NCBI GenBank assembly: GCA_905220665.1
Contig: CAJNAR010000058.1
Coordinates: 1-48,320 of the forward strand
Direction: 5' to 3'
From: Albugo candida
Taxonomy: Eukaryota; Oomycota; Peronosporomycetes; Albuginales; Albuginaceae
Length of the DNA stretch: 48,320 nt
Shown here: positions 10,186 through 23,420 of the stretch, one piece after another
How the letters are laid out: each line of letters begins with the position of its first letter
Numbering within the stretch: position 1 is the stretch's first letter
Translations under genes and position numbers: made by a program
Notes under the pieces: generated by a model
Told to the model about the DNA's origin: nothing
Databases searched by the model: none
The model's input: only the letters and a program-made list of their open reading frames with translations

Positions 10186-11204
10186 ACGACTTGGCACCAA
10201 TTGCATACATGAAACAGACGAATCAATGATTCCCACGATACATGTAATAAAACATCCGATATTTGCTACTTTGATCATTCTCGTTCCGTTTAGAATTAGA
10301 AAGCTGAAGCCATCCTGACAAAATACTCGCGTTATATGACTAAATTTACCAGACAAGCACGACTATCTTTTTGATTGGAAATTGGTATTATCTAAGAATT
10401 CGTCCGTTCGTAATGCGGGAGAAATTTAGAGCTTCTTCGTATTCCACAACTTCTTTACGTACTAGCTCATCTGTACTCGCTTGTTTTCTGTATCCATATA
10501 GTTCGTACGCTTGCCTTCAAATTGGGTTGTATTCGCTATCTACCTAGCAATAAGCTGTACGTATGGTACTTCACACATCTGAAATGCACATCACTGACAA
10601 AAAACGAGAATGGTCGCTCTCGCTTCGAGTGTATTGGGCTGCTTGGAAAAAATCTCCGAAACTACGTAGTTTGTGCAACGGCTTGCTAGCTCGTATCTTA
10701 GTGGCAGCTAGTAATTTTGTATGTTCAATCTATTTATCGTCGTCCTCAAGCATACACCTTGTGCACACAAGCTATGCTGTAACGATAGAGCTTATTACGT
10801 GGAAGACGTAAGTTCTTATGTTTTTCACATATTTATGATACATATGAGCTACAGAAATACATAAAACCGTATTTTCGATTGTGGTTTCTAGTATAAGAAC
10901 TCGGAACCATATAATAGTAAGGAGAAAGGATATCCATCCATGCTTGGTAGAAAGTATTGGACGGACTTTTGAATCTGACGGATATTGTCGAAATTTTGAT
11001 AAAAAAGGGTAGTGATGTCTATGAAATGTGTCTGAAACCTTTTGCAGCATTCAAGGGTAACTTGTGGAGATAATTCGTAACCAACGACACTCAGGGAGCT
11101 TAAATCCGGAATTCTTACAGTACGTCCCAAGTTCACGGAACAGTTAATCTAAGCCTTTACAGACTACCGCATCTAATCTGCACATCCGTTATGTTGAATA
11201 TCCA
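10186..11204 (+). repeat. Satellite unit 11 (copy of unit 8)
   Basis: Carries every diagnostic state of unit 8; no difference was seen. Confidence 0.95.
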
Positions 11205-12223
11205 ACGACTTGGCACCAATTGCATACATGAAACAGACGAATCAATGATTCCCACGATACATGTGATAAAACATCCGATATTTGCTACTTTGATCATTCT
11301 CGTTCCGTTTAGAATTGGAAAGCTGAAGCCATCCTGACAAAATACTCGCGTTTTATGACTAAATTTACCAGAGAAGCTGGACTATCTTTTTGATTGGAAA
11401 TTGGTCTTATCTAAGAATTCGTGCGTTCGTAATGCGTTACAAATTTAGAGCTTCTTCGTATTCCACAACTTCTTTACGTACTAGCTCATCTGTACTTGCT
11501 TGTTTTCTGTATCCATATAGTTCGTACGCTTGCCTTCAAATTGGGTTGTATTCGCTATCTACCTAGCAATAAGCTGTACGTATGGTACTTCACGCATCTG
11601 AAATGCACATCACTGACAAATAACGAGAAAGGTCACTCTCGCTTCGAGTGTGTTGGGCTGCTTGGAAAAAATCTCCGAAACTACGTAGTTTGTGCAACGG
11701 CTTGCTAGCTCGTATCTTAGTGGCAGCTACTAATTTTGTATGTTCAATCTATTTATCGTCGTCCTCAAGCATATACCTTGTGCACACAAGCTATGCTGTA
11801 ACGATAGAGCTTATTACGTGGAAGACGTAAGTTCTTATGTTTTTCACACATTTATGATACATATGAGCTACAGAAATACACAAAACCGTATTTTCGATTG
11901 TGGTTTCTAGTATAAGAACTGGGAACCATATAATAGTAAGGAGCAAGGATATCCATCCATGCTTGGTAGAAAGTATTGGACGGACTTTTGAATCTGGCGG
12001 ATATTGTCGAAATTATGATAAAAAAGGGTAGTGATGTCTGTGAAATGTTTCTGAAACCTTTTGCAGCATTCAAGGGTAACTTGGGGAGATAATTCGTAAC
12101 CAACGACACTCAGGGAGCTTAAATCCGGAATTCTTACAGTAGGTCCCAAGTTCACGGAACAGTTAATCTAAGCCTTTACAGACTACCGCATCTAATCTGC
12201 ACATCCGTTATGTTGAATATCCA
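11205..12223 (+). repeat. Satellite unit 12
   Basis: Private to units 12 and 13: ttTtatgac, agaGaagctgg, gcgTTac, gtgtGttggg, atgtTtctg. First zone 2 unit, with acaaaTaac, cacGcatc and cttGggg (879). Confidence 0.95.
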
Positions 12224-13242
12224 ACGACTTGGCACCAATTGCATACATGAAACAGACGAATCAATGATTCCCACGATACATGTGATAAAACATCCGATAT
12301 TTGCTACTTTGATCATTCTCGTTCCGTTTAGAATTGGAAAGCTGAAGCCATCCTGACAAAATACTCGCGTTTTATGACTAAATTTACCAGAGAAGCTGGA
12401 CTATCTTTTTGATTGGAAATTGGTCTTATCTAAGAATTCGTGCGTTCGTAATGCGTTACAAATTTAGAGCTTCTTCGTATTCCACAACTTCTTTACGTAC
12501 TAGCTCATCTGTACTTGCTTGTTTTCTGTATCCATATAGTTCGTACGCTTGCCTTCAAATTGGGTTGTATTCGCTATCTACCTAGCAATAAGCTGTACGT
12601 ATGGTACTTCACGCATCTGAAATGCACATCACTGACAAATAACGAGAAAGGTCACTCTCGCTTCGAGTGTGTTGGGCTGCTTGGAAAAAATCTCCGAAAC
12701 TACGTAGTTTGTGCAACGGCTTGCTAGCTCGTATCTTAGTGGCAGCTACTAATTTTGTATGTTCAATCTATTTATCGTCGTCCTCAAGCATATACCTTGT
12801 GCACACAAGCTATGCTGTAACGATAGAGCTTATTACGTGGAAGACGTAAGTTCTTATGTTTTTCACACATTTATGATACATATGAGCTACAGAAATACAC
12901 AAAACCGTATTTTCGATTGTGGTTTCTAGTATAAGAACTGGGAACCATATAATAGTAAGGAGCAAGGATATCCATCCATGCTTGGTAGAAAGTATTGGAC
13001 GGACTTTTGAATCTGGCGGATATTGTCGAAATTATGATAAAAAAGGGTAGTGATGTCTGTGAAATGTTTCTGAAACCTTTTGCAGCATTCAAGGGTAACT
13101 TGGGGAGATAATTCGTAACCAACGACACTCAGGGAGCTTAAATCCGGAATTCTTACAGTAGGTCCCAAGTTCACGGAACAGTTAATCTAAGCCTTTACAG
13201 ACTACCGCATCTAATCTGCACATCCGTTATGTTGAATATCCA
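12224..13242 (+). repeat. Satellite unit 13 (copy of unit 12)
   Basis: No difference from unit 12 was seen. Confidence 0.95.
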
Positions 13243-14260
13243 ACGACTTGGCACCAATTGCATACATGAAACAGACGAATCAATGATTCCCACGATACAT
13301 GTGATAAAACATCCGATATTTGCTACTTTGATCAATGTCGTTCCGTTTAGAATTGGAAAGCTGAAGCCATCGGGACAAAATACTCGCGTTATATGACTAA
13401 ATTACCAGACAAGCTGGACTATCTTTTTGATTGGAAATTGGTATTATCTAAGAATTCGTCCGTTCGTAATGCGGGACAAATTTAGAGCTTCTTCGTATTC
13501 CACAACTTCTTTACGTACTAGCTCATCTGTACTCGCTTGTTTTCTGTATCCATATAGTTCGTACGGTTGCCTTCAAATTGGGTTGTATTCGCTATCTACC
13601 TAGCAATAAGCTGTACGTATGGTACTTCACGCATCTGAAATGCACATCACTGACAAATAACGAGAAAGGTCACTCTCGCTTCGAGTGTATTCGGCTGCTT
13701 GGAAAAAATCTCCGAAACTACATAGTTTGTGCAACGGCTTGCTAGCTCGTATCTTAGTGGCAGCTACTAATTTTGTATGTTCAATCTATTTATCGTCGTC
13801 CTCAAGCATATACCTTGTGCACACAAGCTATGCTGTAACGATAGAGCTTATTACGTGGAAGACGTAAGTTCTTATGTTTTTCACACATTTATGATACATA
13901 TGAGCTACAGAAATACACAAAACCGTATTTTCGATTGTGGTTTCTAGTATAAGAACTGGGAACCATATAATAGTAAGGAGCAAGGATATCCATCCATGCT
14001 TGGTAGAAAATATTGGACGGACTTTTGAATCTGACGGATATTGTCGAAATTATGATAAAAAAGGGTAGTGATGTCTGTGAAATGTGTCTGAAACCTTTTG
14101 CAGCATTCAAGGGTAACTTGGGGAGATAATTCGTAACCAACGACACTCAGGGAGCTTAAATCCGGAATTCTTACAGTAGGTCCAAAGTTCACGGAACAGT
14201 TAATCTAAGCCTTTACAGACTACCGCATCTAATCTGCACATCCGTTATGTTGAATATCCA
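13243..14260 (+). repeat. Satellite unit 14
   Basis: It has caatGtcg (94), cggGac (130), T2 at offset 159, actCg, acGgttg (324), tattCgg (450), cAtag (480) and cttGggg. A private gaaaAtattgg lies near offset 766. It is close to units 20 and 25. Confidence 0.95.
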
Positions 14261-15278
14261 ACGACTTGGCACCAATTGCATACATGAAACAGACGAATCA
14301 ATGATTCCCACGATACATGTGATAAAACATCCGATATTTGCTACTTTGATCAATCGCGTTCCGTTTAGAATTAGAAAGCTGAAGCCATCCTGACAAAATA
14401 CTCGCGTTATATAACTAAATTACCAGACAAGCTGGACTATCTTTTTGATTGGAAATTGGTATTATCTAAGAATTCGTCCGTTCGTAATGCGGGAGAAATT
14501 TAGAGCTTCTTCGTATTCCACAACTTCTTTACGTACTAGCTCATCTGTACTCGCTTGTTTTCTGTATCCATATAGTTCGTACGGTTACCTTCAAATTGGG
14601 TTGTATTCGCTATCTACCTAGCAATAAGCTGTACGTATGGTACTTCACGCATCTGAAATGCACATCACTGACAAATAACGAGAAAGGTCACTCTCGCTTC
14701 GAGTGTATTGGGCTGCTTGGAAAAAATCTCCGAAACTACATAGTTTGTGCAACGGCTTGCTAGCTCGTATCTTAGTGGCAGCTACTAATTTTGTATGTTC
14801 AATCTATTTATCGTCGTCCTCAAGCATATACCTTGTGCACACAAGCTATGCTGTAACGATAGAGCTTATTACGTGGAAGACGTAAGTTCTTATGTTTTTC
14901 ACACATTTATGATACATATGAGCTACAGAAATACACAAAACCGTATTTTCGATTGTGGTTTCTAGTATAAGAACTGGGAACCATATAATAGTAAGGAGCA
15001 AGGATATCCATCCATGCTTGGTAGAAAGTATTGGACGGACTTTTGAATCTGACGGATATTGTCGAAATTATGATAAAAAAGGGTAGTGATGTCTGTGAAA
15101 TGTGTCTGAAACCTTTTGCAGCATTCAAGGGTAACTTGGGGAGATAATTCGTAACCAACGACACTCAGGGAGCTTAAATCCGGAATTCTTACAGTAGGTC
15201 CAAAGTTCACGGAACAGTTAATCTAAGCCTTTACAGACTACCGCATCTAATCTGCACATCCGTTATGTTGAATATCCA
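14261..15278 (+). repeat. Satellite unit 15
   Basis: It has caatcGcg, aattAg, cCtgac, atatAact, gggaG, actCg and cAtag, with a private acggttAcc. Its front matches the fronts of units 20 and 26. Confidence 0.95.
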
Positions 15279-16296
15279 ACGACTTGGCACCAATTGCATA
15301 CATGAAACAGACGAATCAATGATTCCCACGATACATGTGATAAAACATCCGATATTTGCTACTTTGATCAATCGCGTTCCGTTTAGAATTGGAAAGCTGA
15401 AGCCATCGGGACAAAATACTCGCGTTATATAACTAAATTACCAGACAAGCTGGACTATCTTTTTGATTGGAAATTGGTATTATCTAAGAATTCGTCCGTT
15501 CGTAATGCGGGACAAATTTAGAGCTTCTTCGTATTCCACAACTTCTTTACGTAATAGCTCATCTGTACTTGCTTGTTTTCTGTATCCATATAGTTCGTAT
15601 GCTTGCCTTCAAATTGGGCTGTATTCGCTATCTACCTAGCAATAAGCTGTACGTATGGTACTTCACGCATCTGAAATGCACATCACTGACAAATAACGAG
15701 AAAGGTCACTCTCGCTTCGAGTGTATTGGGCTGCTTGGAAAAAATCTCCGAAACTACGTAGTTTGTGCAACGGCTTGCTAGCTCGTATCTTAGTGGCAGC
15801 TACTAATTTTGTATGTTCAATCTATTTATCGTCGTCCTCAAGCATATACCTTGTGCACACAAGCTATGCTGTAACGATAGAGCTTATTACGTGGAAGACG
15901 TAAGTTCTTATGTTTTTCACACATTTATGATACATATGAGCTACAGAAATACACAAAACCGTATTTTCGATTGTGGTTTCTAGTATAAGAACTGGGAACC
16001 ATATAATAGTAAGGAGCAAGGATATCCATCCATGCTTGGTAGAAAGTATTGGACGGACTTTTGAATCTGGCGGATACTGTCGAAATTATGATAAAAAAGG
16101 GTAGTGATGTCTGTAAAATGTGTCTGATACCTTTTGCAGCATTCAAGGGTAACTTGTGGAGATAATTCGTAACCAACGACACTCAGGGAGCTTAAATCCG
16201 GAATTCTTACAGTAGGTCCAAAGTTCACGGAACAGTTAATCTAAACCTTTACAGACTACCGCATCTAATCTGCACATCCGTTATGTTGAATATCCA
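15279..16296 (+). repeat. Satellite unit 16 (first type B unit)
   Basis: First unit with cgtaAtag and aTgcttg. It shares attgggCtg (near offset 340) only with unit 21. The rear carries ggcgga-taCtg, tctgtAaaa, ctgaTacc and taaAcc, like units 7 and 10. Confidence 0.95.
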
Positions 16297-17315
16297 ACGA
16301 CTTGGCACCAATTGCATACATGAAACAGACGAATCAATGATTCCCACGATACATGTAATAAAACATCCGATATTTGCTACTTTGATCAATCGCGTTCCGT
16401 TTAGAATTAGAAAGCTGAAGCCATCCTGACAAAATACTCGCGTTATATGACTAAATTTACCAGACAAGCACGACTATCTTTTTGATTGGAAATTGGTATT
16501 ATCTAAGAATTCGTCCGTTCGTAATGCGGGAGAAATTTAGAGCTTCTTCGTATTCCACAACTTCTTTACGTACTAGCTCATCTGTACTCGCTTGTTTTCT
16601 GTATCCATATAGTTCGTACGCTTGCCTTCAAATTGGGTTGTATTCGCTATCTACCTAGCAATAAGCTGTACGTATGGTACTTCACACATCTGAAATGCAC
16701 ATCACTGACAAAAAACGAGAATGGTCGCTCTCGCTTCGAGTGTATTGGGCTGCTTGGAAAAAATCTCCGAAACTACGTAGTTTGTGCAACGGCTTGCTAG
16801 CTCGTATCTTAGTGGCAGCTAGTAATTTTGTATGTTCAATCTATTTATCGTCGTCCTCAAGCATACACCTTGTGCACACAAGCTATGCTGTAACGATAGA
16901 GCTTATTACGTGGAAGACGTAAGTTCTTATGTTTTTCACACATTTATGATACATATGAGCTACAGAAATACATAAAACCGTATTTTCGATTGTGGTTTCT
17001 AGTATAAGAACTCGGAACCATATAATAGTAAGGAGAAAGGATATCCATCCATGCTTGGTAGAAAGTATTGGACGGACTTTTGAATCTGACGGATATTGTC
17101 GAAATTTTGATAAAAAAGGGTAGTGATGTCTATGAAATGTGTCTGAAACCTTTTGCAGCATTCAAGGGTAACTTGTGGAGATAATTCGTAACCAACGACA
17201 CTCAGGGAGCTTAAATCCGGAATTCTTACAGTACGTCCCAAGTTCACGGAACAGTTAATCTAAGCCTTTACAGACTACCGCATCTAATCTGCACATCCGT
17301 TATGTTGAATATCCA
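16297..17315 (+). repeat. Satellite unit 17 (unit 8 class)
   Basis: Matches unit 8 except at caatcGcg (92, 95) and cacaCat (644). Confidence 0.95.
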
Positions 17316-18333
17316 ACGACTTGGCACCAATTGCATACATGAAACAGACGAATCAATGATTCCACGATACATGTGATAAAACATCCGATATTTGCTACTT
17401 TGATCAATCTCGTTCCGTTTAGAATTGGAAAGCTGAAGCCATCGTGACAAAATACTCGCGTTATATGACTAAATTTACCAGACAAGCTGGACTATCTTTT
17501 TGATTGGAAATTGGTATTATCTAAGAATTCGTCCGTTCGTAATGCGGGACAAATTTAGAGCTTCTTCGTATTCCACAACTTCTTTACGTACTAGCTCATC
17601 TGTACTTGCTTGTTTTCTGTATCCATATAGCTCGTACGCTTGCCTTCAAATTGGGTTGTATTCGCTATCTACCTAGCAATAAGCTGTACGTATGGTACTT
17701 CACACATCTGAAATGCACATCACTGACAAAAAACGAGAAAGGTCACTCTCGCTTCGAGTGTATTGGGCTGCTTGGAAAAAATCTCCGAAACTACGTAGTT
17801 TGTGCAACGGCTTGCTAGCTCGTATCTTAGTGGCAGCTACTAATTTTGTATGTTCAATCTATTTATCGTCGTCCTCAAGCATACACCTTGTGCACACAAG
17901 CTATGCTGTAACGATAGAGCTTATTACGTGGAAGACGTAAGTTCTTATGTTTTTCACACATTTATGATACATATGAGCTACAGAAATACACAAAACCGTA
18001 TTTTCGATTGTGGTTTCTAGTATAAGAACTGGGAACCATATAATATTAAGGAGCAAGGATATCCATCCATGCTTGGTAGAAAGTATTGGACGGACTTTTG
18101 AATCTGGCGGATATTGTCGAAATTATGATAAAAAAGGGTAGTGATGTCTATGAAATGTGTCTGAAACCTTTTGCAGCATTCAAGGGTAACTTGTGGAGAT
18201 AATTCGTAACCAACGACACTCAGGGAGCTTAAATCCGGAATTCTTACAGTAGGTCCAAAGTTCACGGAACAGTTAATCTAAGCCTTTACAGACTACCGCA
18301 TCTAATCTGCACATCCGTTATGTTGAATATCCA
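17316..18333 (+). repeat. Satellite unit 18 (first position of the five-unit repeat)
   Basis: Two C in gattccac, caatctcg, gCtcg (316), gtGtatt, gcatacacc, ggcgga, tctAtgaa. A private G-to-T change gives taatattaagg at 18041-18050. Confidence 0.95.
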
Positions 18334-19351
18334 ACGACTTGGCACCAATTGCATACATGAAACAGACGAATCAATGATTCCCACGATACATGTGATAAAA
18401 CATCCGATATTTGCTACTTTGATCAATCGCGTTCCGTTTAGAATTGGAAAGCTGAAGCCATCGGGACAAAATACTCGCGTTATATGACTAAATTACCAGA
18501 CAAGCTGGACTATCTTTTTGATTGGAAATTGGTATTATCTAAGAATTCGTCCGTTCGTAATGCGGGACAAATTTAGAGCTTCTTCGTATTCCACAACTTC
18601 TTTACGTAATAGCTCATCTGTACTTGCTTGTTTTCTGTATCCATATAGTTCGTATGCTTGCCTTCAAATTGGGTTGTATTCGCTATCTACCTAGCAATAA
18701 GCTGTACGTATGGTACTTCACACATCTGAAATGCACATCACTGACAAATAACGAGAAAGGTCACTCTCGCTTCGAGTGTATTGGGCTGCTTGGAAAAAAT
18801 TTCCGAAACTACGTAGTTTGTGCAACGGCTTGCTAGCTCGTATCTTAGTGGCAGCTACTAATTTTGTATGTTCAATCTATTTATCGTCGTCCTCAAGCAT
18901 ATACCTTGTGCACACAAGCTATGCTGTAACGATAGAGCTTATTACGTGGAAGACGTAAGTTCTTATGTTTTTCACACATTTATGATACATATGAGCTACA
19001 GAAATACATAAAACCGTATTTTCGATTGTGGTTTCTAGTATAAGAACTCGGAACCATATAATAGTAAGGAGAAAGGATATCCATCCATGCTTGGTAGAAA
19101 GTATTGGACGGACTTTTGAATCTGACGGATATTGTCGACATTATGATAAAAAAGGGTAGTGATGTCTATGAAATGTGTCTGAAACCTTTTGCAGCATTCA
19201 AGGGTAACTTGTGGAGATAATTCGTAACCAACGACACTCAGGGAGCTTAAATCCGGAATTCTTACAGTAGGTCCCAAGTTCACGGAACAGTTAATCTAAG
19301 CCTTTACAGACTACCGCATCTAATCTGCACATCCGTTATGTTGAATATCCA
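18334..19351 (+). repeat. Satellite unit 19 (type B front)
   Basis: It has cgtaAtag, aTgcttg, cacacatc, acaaaTaac and aatttcc. The rear carries acaTaa, ctCgg, gagAaagg and gtcgaCatta, the last shared only with unit 24. Confidence 0.95.
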
Positions 19352-20368
19352 ACGACTTGGCACCAATTGCATACATGAAACAGACGAATCAATGATTCCC
19401 ACGATACATGTGATAAAACATCCGATATTTGCTACTTTGATCAATCGCGTTCCGTTTAGAATTAGAAAGCTGAAGCCATCCTGACAAAATACTCGCGTTA
19501 TATAACTAAATTACCAGACAAGCTGGACTATCTTTTTGATTGGAAATTGGTATTATCTAAGAATTCGTCCGTTCGTAATGCGGGAGAAATTTAGAGCTTC
19601 TTCGTATTCCACAACTTCTTTACGTACTAGCTCATCTGTACTCGCTTGTTTTCTGTATCCATATAGTTCGTACGGTTGCCTTCAAATTGGGTTGTATTCG
19701 CTATCTACCTAGCAATAAGCTGTACGTATGGTACTTCACGCATCTGAAATGCACATCACTGACAAATAACGAGAAAGGTCACTCTCGCTTCGAGTGTATT
19801 CGGCTGCTTGGAAAAAATCTCCGAAACTACATAGTTTGTGCAACGGCTTGCTAGCTCGTATCTTAGTGGCAGCTACTAATTTTGTATGTTCAATCTATTT
19901 ATCGTCGTCCTCAAGCATATACCTTGTGCACACAAGCTATGCTGTAACGATAGAGCTTATTACGTGGAAGACGTAAGTTCTTATGTTTTTCACACATTTA
20001 TGATACATATGAGCTACAGAAATACACAAAACCGTATTTTCGATTGTGGTTTCTAGTATAAGAACTGGGAACCATATAATAGTAAGGAGCAAGGATATCC
20101 ATCCATGCTTGGTAGAAAGTATTGGACGGACTTTTGAATCTGACGGATATTGTCGAAATTATGATAAAAAAGGGTAGTGATGTCTGTGAAATGTGTCTGA
20201 AACCTTTTGCAGCATTCAAGGGTAACTTGGGGAGATAATTCGTAACCAACGACACTCAGGGAGCTTAAATCCGGAATTCTTACAGTAGTCCAAAGTTCAC
20301 GGAACAGTTAATCTAAGCCTTTACAGACTACCGCATCTAATCTGCACATCCGTTATGTTGAATATCCA
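19352..20368 (+). repeat. Satellite unit 20
   Basis: The front is like unit 15 (aattAg, cCtgac, atatAact, gggaG), and tattCgg and cAtag are as in units 14 and 25. One G is lost in acagtagtcc near 20287. Confidence 0.95.
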
Positions 20369-21385
20369 ACGACTTGGCACCAATTGCATACATGAAACAG
20401 ACGAATCAATGATTCCCACGATACATGTGATAAAACATCCGATATTTGCTACTTTGATCAATCGCGTTCCGTTTAGAATTGGAAAGCTGAAGCCATCGGG
20501 ACAAAATACTCGCGTTATATAACTAAATTACCAGACAAGCTGGACTATCTTTTTGATTGGAAATTGGTATTATCTAAGAATTCGTCCGTTCGTAATGCGG
20601 GACAAATTTAGAGCTTCTTCGTATTCCACAACTTCTTTACGTAATAGCTCATCTGTACTTGCTTGTTTTCTGTATCCATATAGTTCGTATGCTTGCCTTC
20701 AAATTGGGCTGTATTCGCTATCTACCTAGCAATAAGCTGTACGTATGGTACTTCACGCATCTGAAATGCACATCACTGACAAATAACGAGAAAGGTCACT
20801 CTCGCTTCGAGTGTATTGGGCTGCTTGGAAAAAATCTCCGAAACTACGTAGTTTGTGCAACGGCTTGCTAGCTCGTATCTTAGTGGCAGCTACTAATTTT
20901 GTATGTTCAATCTATTTATCGTCGTCCTCAAGCATATACCTTGTGCACACAAGCTATGCTGTAACGATAGAGCTTATTACGTGGAAGACGTAAGTTCTTA
21001 TGTTTTTCACACATTTATGATACATATGAGCTACAGAAATACATAAAACCGTATTTTCGATTGTGGTTTCTAGTATAAGAACTGGAACCATATAATAGTA
21101 AGGAGAAAGGATATCCATCCATGCTTGGTAGAAAGTATTGGACGGACTTTTGAATCTGACGGATATTGTCGAAATTTTGATAAAAAAGGGTAGTGATGTC
21201 TATGAAATGTGTCTGAAACCTTTTGCAGCATTCAAGGGTAACTTGTGGAGATAATTCGTAACCAACGACACTCAGGGAGCTTAAATCCGGAATTCTTACA
21301 GTACGTCCCAAGTTCACGGAACAGTTAATCTAAGCCTTTACAGACTACCGCATCTAATCTGCACATCCGTTATGTTGAATATCCA
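20369..21385 (+). repeat. Satellite unit 21 (hybrid, unit 16 front and unit 17 rear)
   Basis: The front matches unit 16 through gcataTacc (569), including attgggCtg. From acaTaa (676) onward it matches unit 17 (gagAaagg, tctAtgaa, gtaCgtcCcaag). One G is lost in actggaacc. Confidence 0.95.
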
Positions 21386-22404
21386 ACGACTTGGCACCAA
21401 TTGCATACATGAAACAGACGAATCAATGATTCCACGATACATGTGATAAAACATCCGATATTTGCTACTTTGATCAATCTCGTTCCGTTTAGAATTGGAA
21501 AGCTGAAGCCATCGTGACAAAATACTCGCGTTATATGACTAAATTTACCAGACAAGCTGGACTATCTTTTTGATTGGAAATTGGTATTATCTAAGAATTC
21601 GTCCGTTCGTAATGCGGGACAAATTTAGAGCTTCTTCGTATTCCACAACTTCTTTACGTACTAGCTCATCTGTACTTGCTTGTTTTCTGTATCCATATAG
21701 TTCGTACGCTTGCCTTCAAATTGGGTTGTATTCGCTATCTACCTAGCAATAAGCTGTACGTATGGTACTTCACACATCTGAAATGCACATCACTGACAAA
21801 AAACGAGAAAGGTCACTCTCGCTTCGAGTGTATTGGGCTGCTTGGAAAAAATCTCCGAAACTACGTAGTTTGTGCAACGGCTTGCTAGCTCGTATCTTAG
21901 TGGCAGCTACTAATTTTGTATGTTCAATCTATTTATCGTCGTCCTCAAGCATACACCTTGTGCACACAAGCTATGCTGTAACGATAGAGCTTATTACGTG
22001 GAAGACGTAAGTTCTTATGTTTTTCACACATTTATGATACATATGAGCTACAGAAATACATAAAACCGTATTTTCGATTGTGGTTTCTAGTATAAGAACT
22101 CGGAACCATATAATAGTAAGGAGAAAGGATATCCATCCATGCTTGGTAGAAAGTATTGGACGGACTTTTGAATCTGACGGATATTGTCGAAATTTTGATA
22201 AAAAAGGGTAGTGATGTCTATGAAATGTGTCTGAAACCTTTTGCAGCATTCAAGGGTAACTTGTGGAGATAATTCGTAACCAACGACACTCAGGGAGCTT
22301 AAATCCGGAATTCTTACAGTACGGTCCCAAGTTCACGGAACAGTTAATCTAAGCCTTTACAGACTACCGCATCTAATCTGCACATCCGTTATGTTGAATA
22401 TCCA
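21386..22404 (+). repeat. Satellite unit 22 (hybrid, unit 18 front and unit 17 rear)
   Basis: The front matches unit 18 (two C, caatctcg, gcatacacc). From acaTaa the unit matches unit 17. It is the reciprocal type of junction to unit 21. One base is inserted in acggtcccaag. Confidence 0.95.
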
Positions 22405-23420
22405 ACGACTTGGCACCAATTGCATACATGAAACAGACGAATCAATGATTCCACGATACATGTGATAAAACATCCGATATTTGCTACTTTGATCAATCTC
22501 GTTCCGTTTAGAATTGGAAAGCTGAAGCCATCGTGACAAAATACTCGCGTTATATGACTAAATTTACCAGACAAGCTGGACTATCTTTTTGATTGGAAAT
22601 TGGTATTATCTAAGAATTCGTCCGTTCGTAATGCGGGACAAATTTAGAGCTTCTTCGTATTCCACAACTTCTTTACGTACTAGCTCATCTGTACTTGCTT
22701 GTTTTCTGTATCCATATAGTCGTACGCTTGCCTTCAAATTGGGTTGTATTCGCTATCTACCTAGCAATAAGCTGTACGTATGGTACTTCACACATCTGAA
22801 ATGCACATCACTGACAAAAAACGAGAAAGGTCACTCTCGCTTCGAGTGTATTGGGCTGCTTGGAAAAAATCTCCGAAACTACGTAGTTTGTGCAACGGCT
22901 TGCTAGCTCGTATCTTAGTGGCAGCTACTAATTTTGTATGTTCAATCTATTTATCGTCGTCCTCAAGCATATACCTTGTGCACACAAGCTATGCTGTAAC
23001 GATAGAGCTTATTACGTGGAAGACGTAAGTTCTTATGTTTTTCACACATTTATGATACATATGAGCTACAGAAATACACAAAACCGTATTTTCGATTGTG
23101 GTTTCTAGTATAAGAACTGGGAACCATATAATATAAGGAGCAAGGATATCCATCCATGCTTGGTAGAAAGTATTGGACGGACTTTTGAATCTGGCGGATA
23201 TTGTCGAAATTATGATAAAAAAGGGTAGTGATGTCTGTGAAATGTGTCTGAAACCTTTTGCAGCATTCAAGGGTAACTTGTGGAGATAATTCGTAACCAA
23301 CGACACTCAGGGAGCTTAAATCCGGAATTCTTACAGTAGGTCCAAAGTTCACGGAACAGTTAATCTAAGCCTTTACAGACTACCGCATCTAATCTGCACA
23401 TCCGTTATGTTGAATATCCA
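22405..23420 (+). repeat. Satellite unit 23
   Basis: At 1,016 bp it is among the shortest standard units. It lacks one base in atagtcgtac (near 22720) and two in ataatataagg (near 23133). Otherwise it is close to units 18 and 28. Confidence 0.95.

Larger units (their letters stand above)
1..11204 (+). repeat. Zone 1: type A units 1-11 with four- and three-unit duplications
   Basis: All eleven units carry C at offset 276 (cgtaCtag), three T at offset 159-161 and C at offset 322 (acgctt). Units 1, 2, 4, 5, 6 and 9 share gtCtatt at offset 445 and gatgga-tatcg at offsets 791-801, states not seen later in the window. Unit 1 looks identical to unit 5, and unit 2 matches unit 6 except at offset 480. 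Units 6-8 recur as units 9-11 at a spacing of 3,056 bp. This indicates recent unequal exchange in blocks of several units. Confidence 0.85.
5093..11204 (+). repeat. Three-unit duplication: units 6-8 repeated as units 9-11
   Basis: Units 6, 7 and 8 start at 5093, 6111 and 7130; units 9, 10 and 11 start exactly 3,056 bp later. Units 8 and 11 show no difference by eye, including private states such as gtaata (offset 60), gcacg (offset 173), atggtcgc (offsets 425 and 430), cacata (offset 644) and tctatgaa (offset 835). Units 7 and 10 differ at about three sites, and units 6 and 9 at offset 316. Confidence 0.85.
11205..13242 (+). repeat. Single-unit duplication: unit 12 = unit 13
   Basis: Both 1,019-bp units share rare states found nowhere else here: ttTtatgac (offset 148), agaGaagctgg near offset 167, gcgTTac (offset 232), gtgtGttggg (offset 447) and atgtTtctg near offset 843. 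I saw no difference between them. This is the cleanest one-monomer unequal exchange, or an assembly duplication. Confidence 0.85.

Noticed and set aside
18041..18049. TAATATTAA in unit 18, close to the TAATATTAC origin nonanucleotide of circular ssDNA replicons
   Set aside because: It is a single private substitution of the usual taatagtaa, lacks the final C and a flanking stem, and no replication gene is present.
22589..22906. 105-codon plus-strand ORF in unit 23 (similar one at 23605-23922)
   Set aside because: Created by a single-base deletion near offset 316 that joins two frames which are separate in other units; no independent sign of coding.
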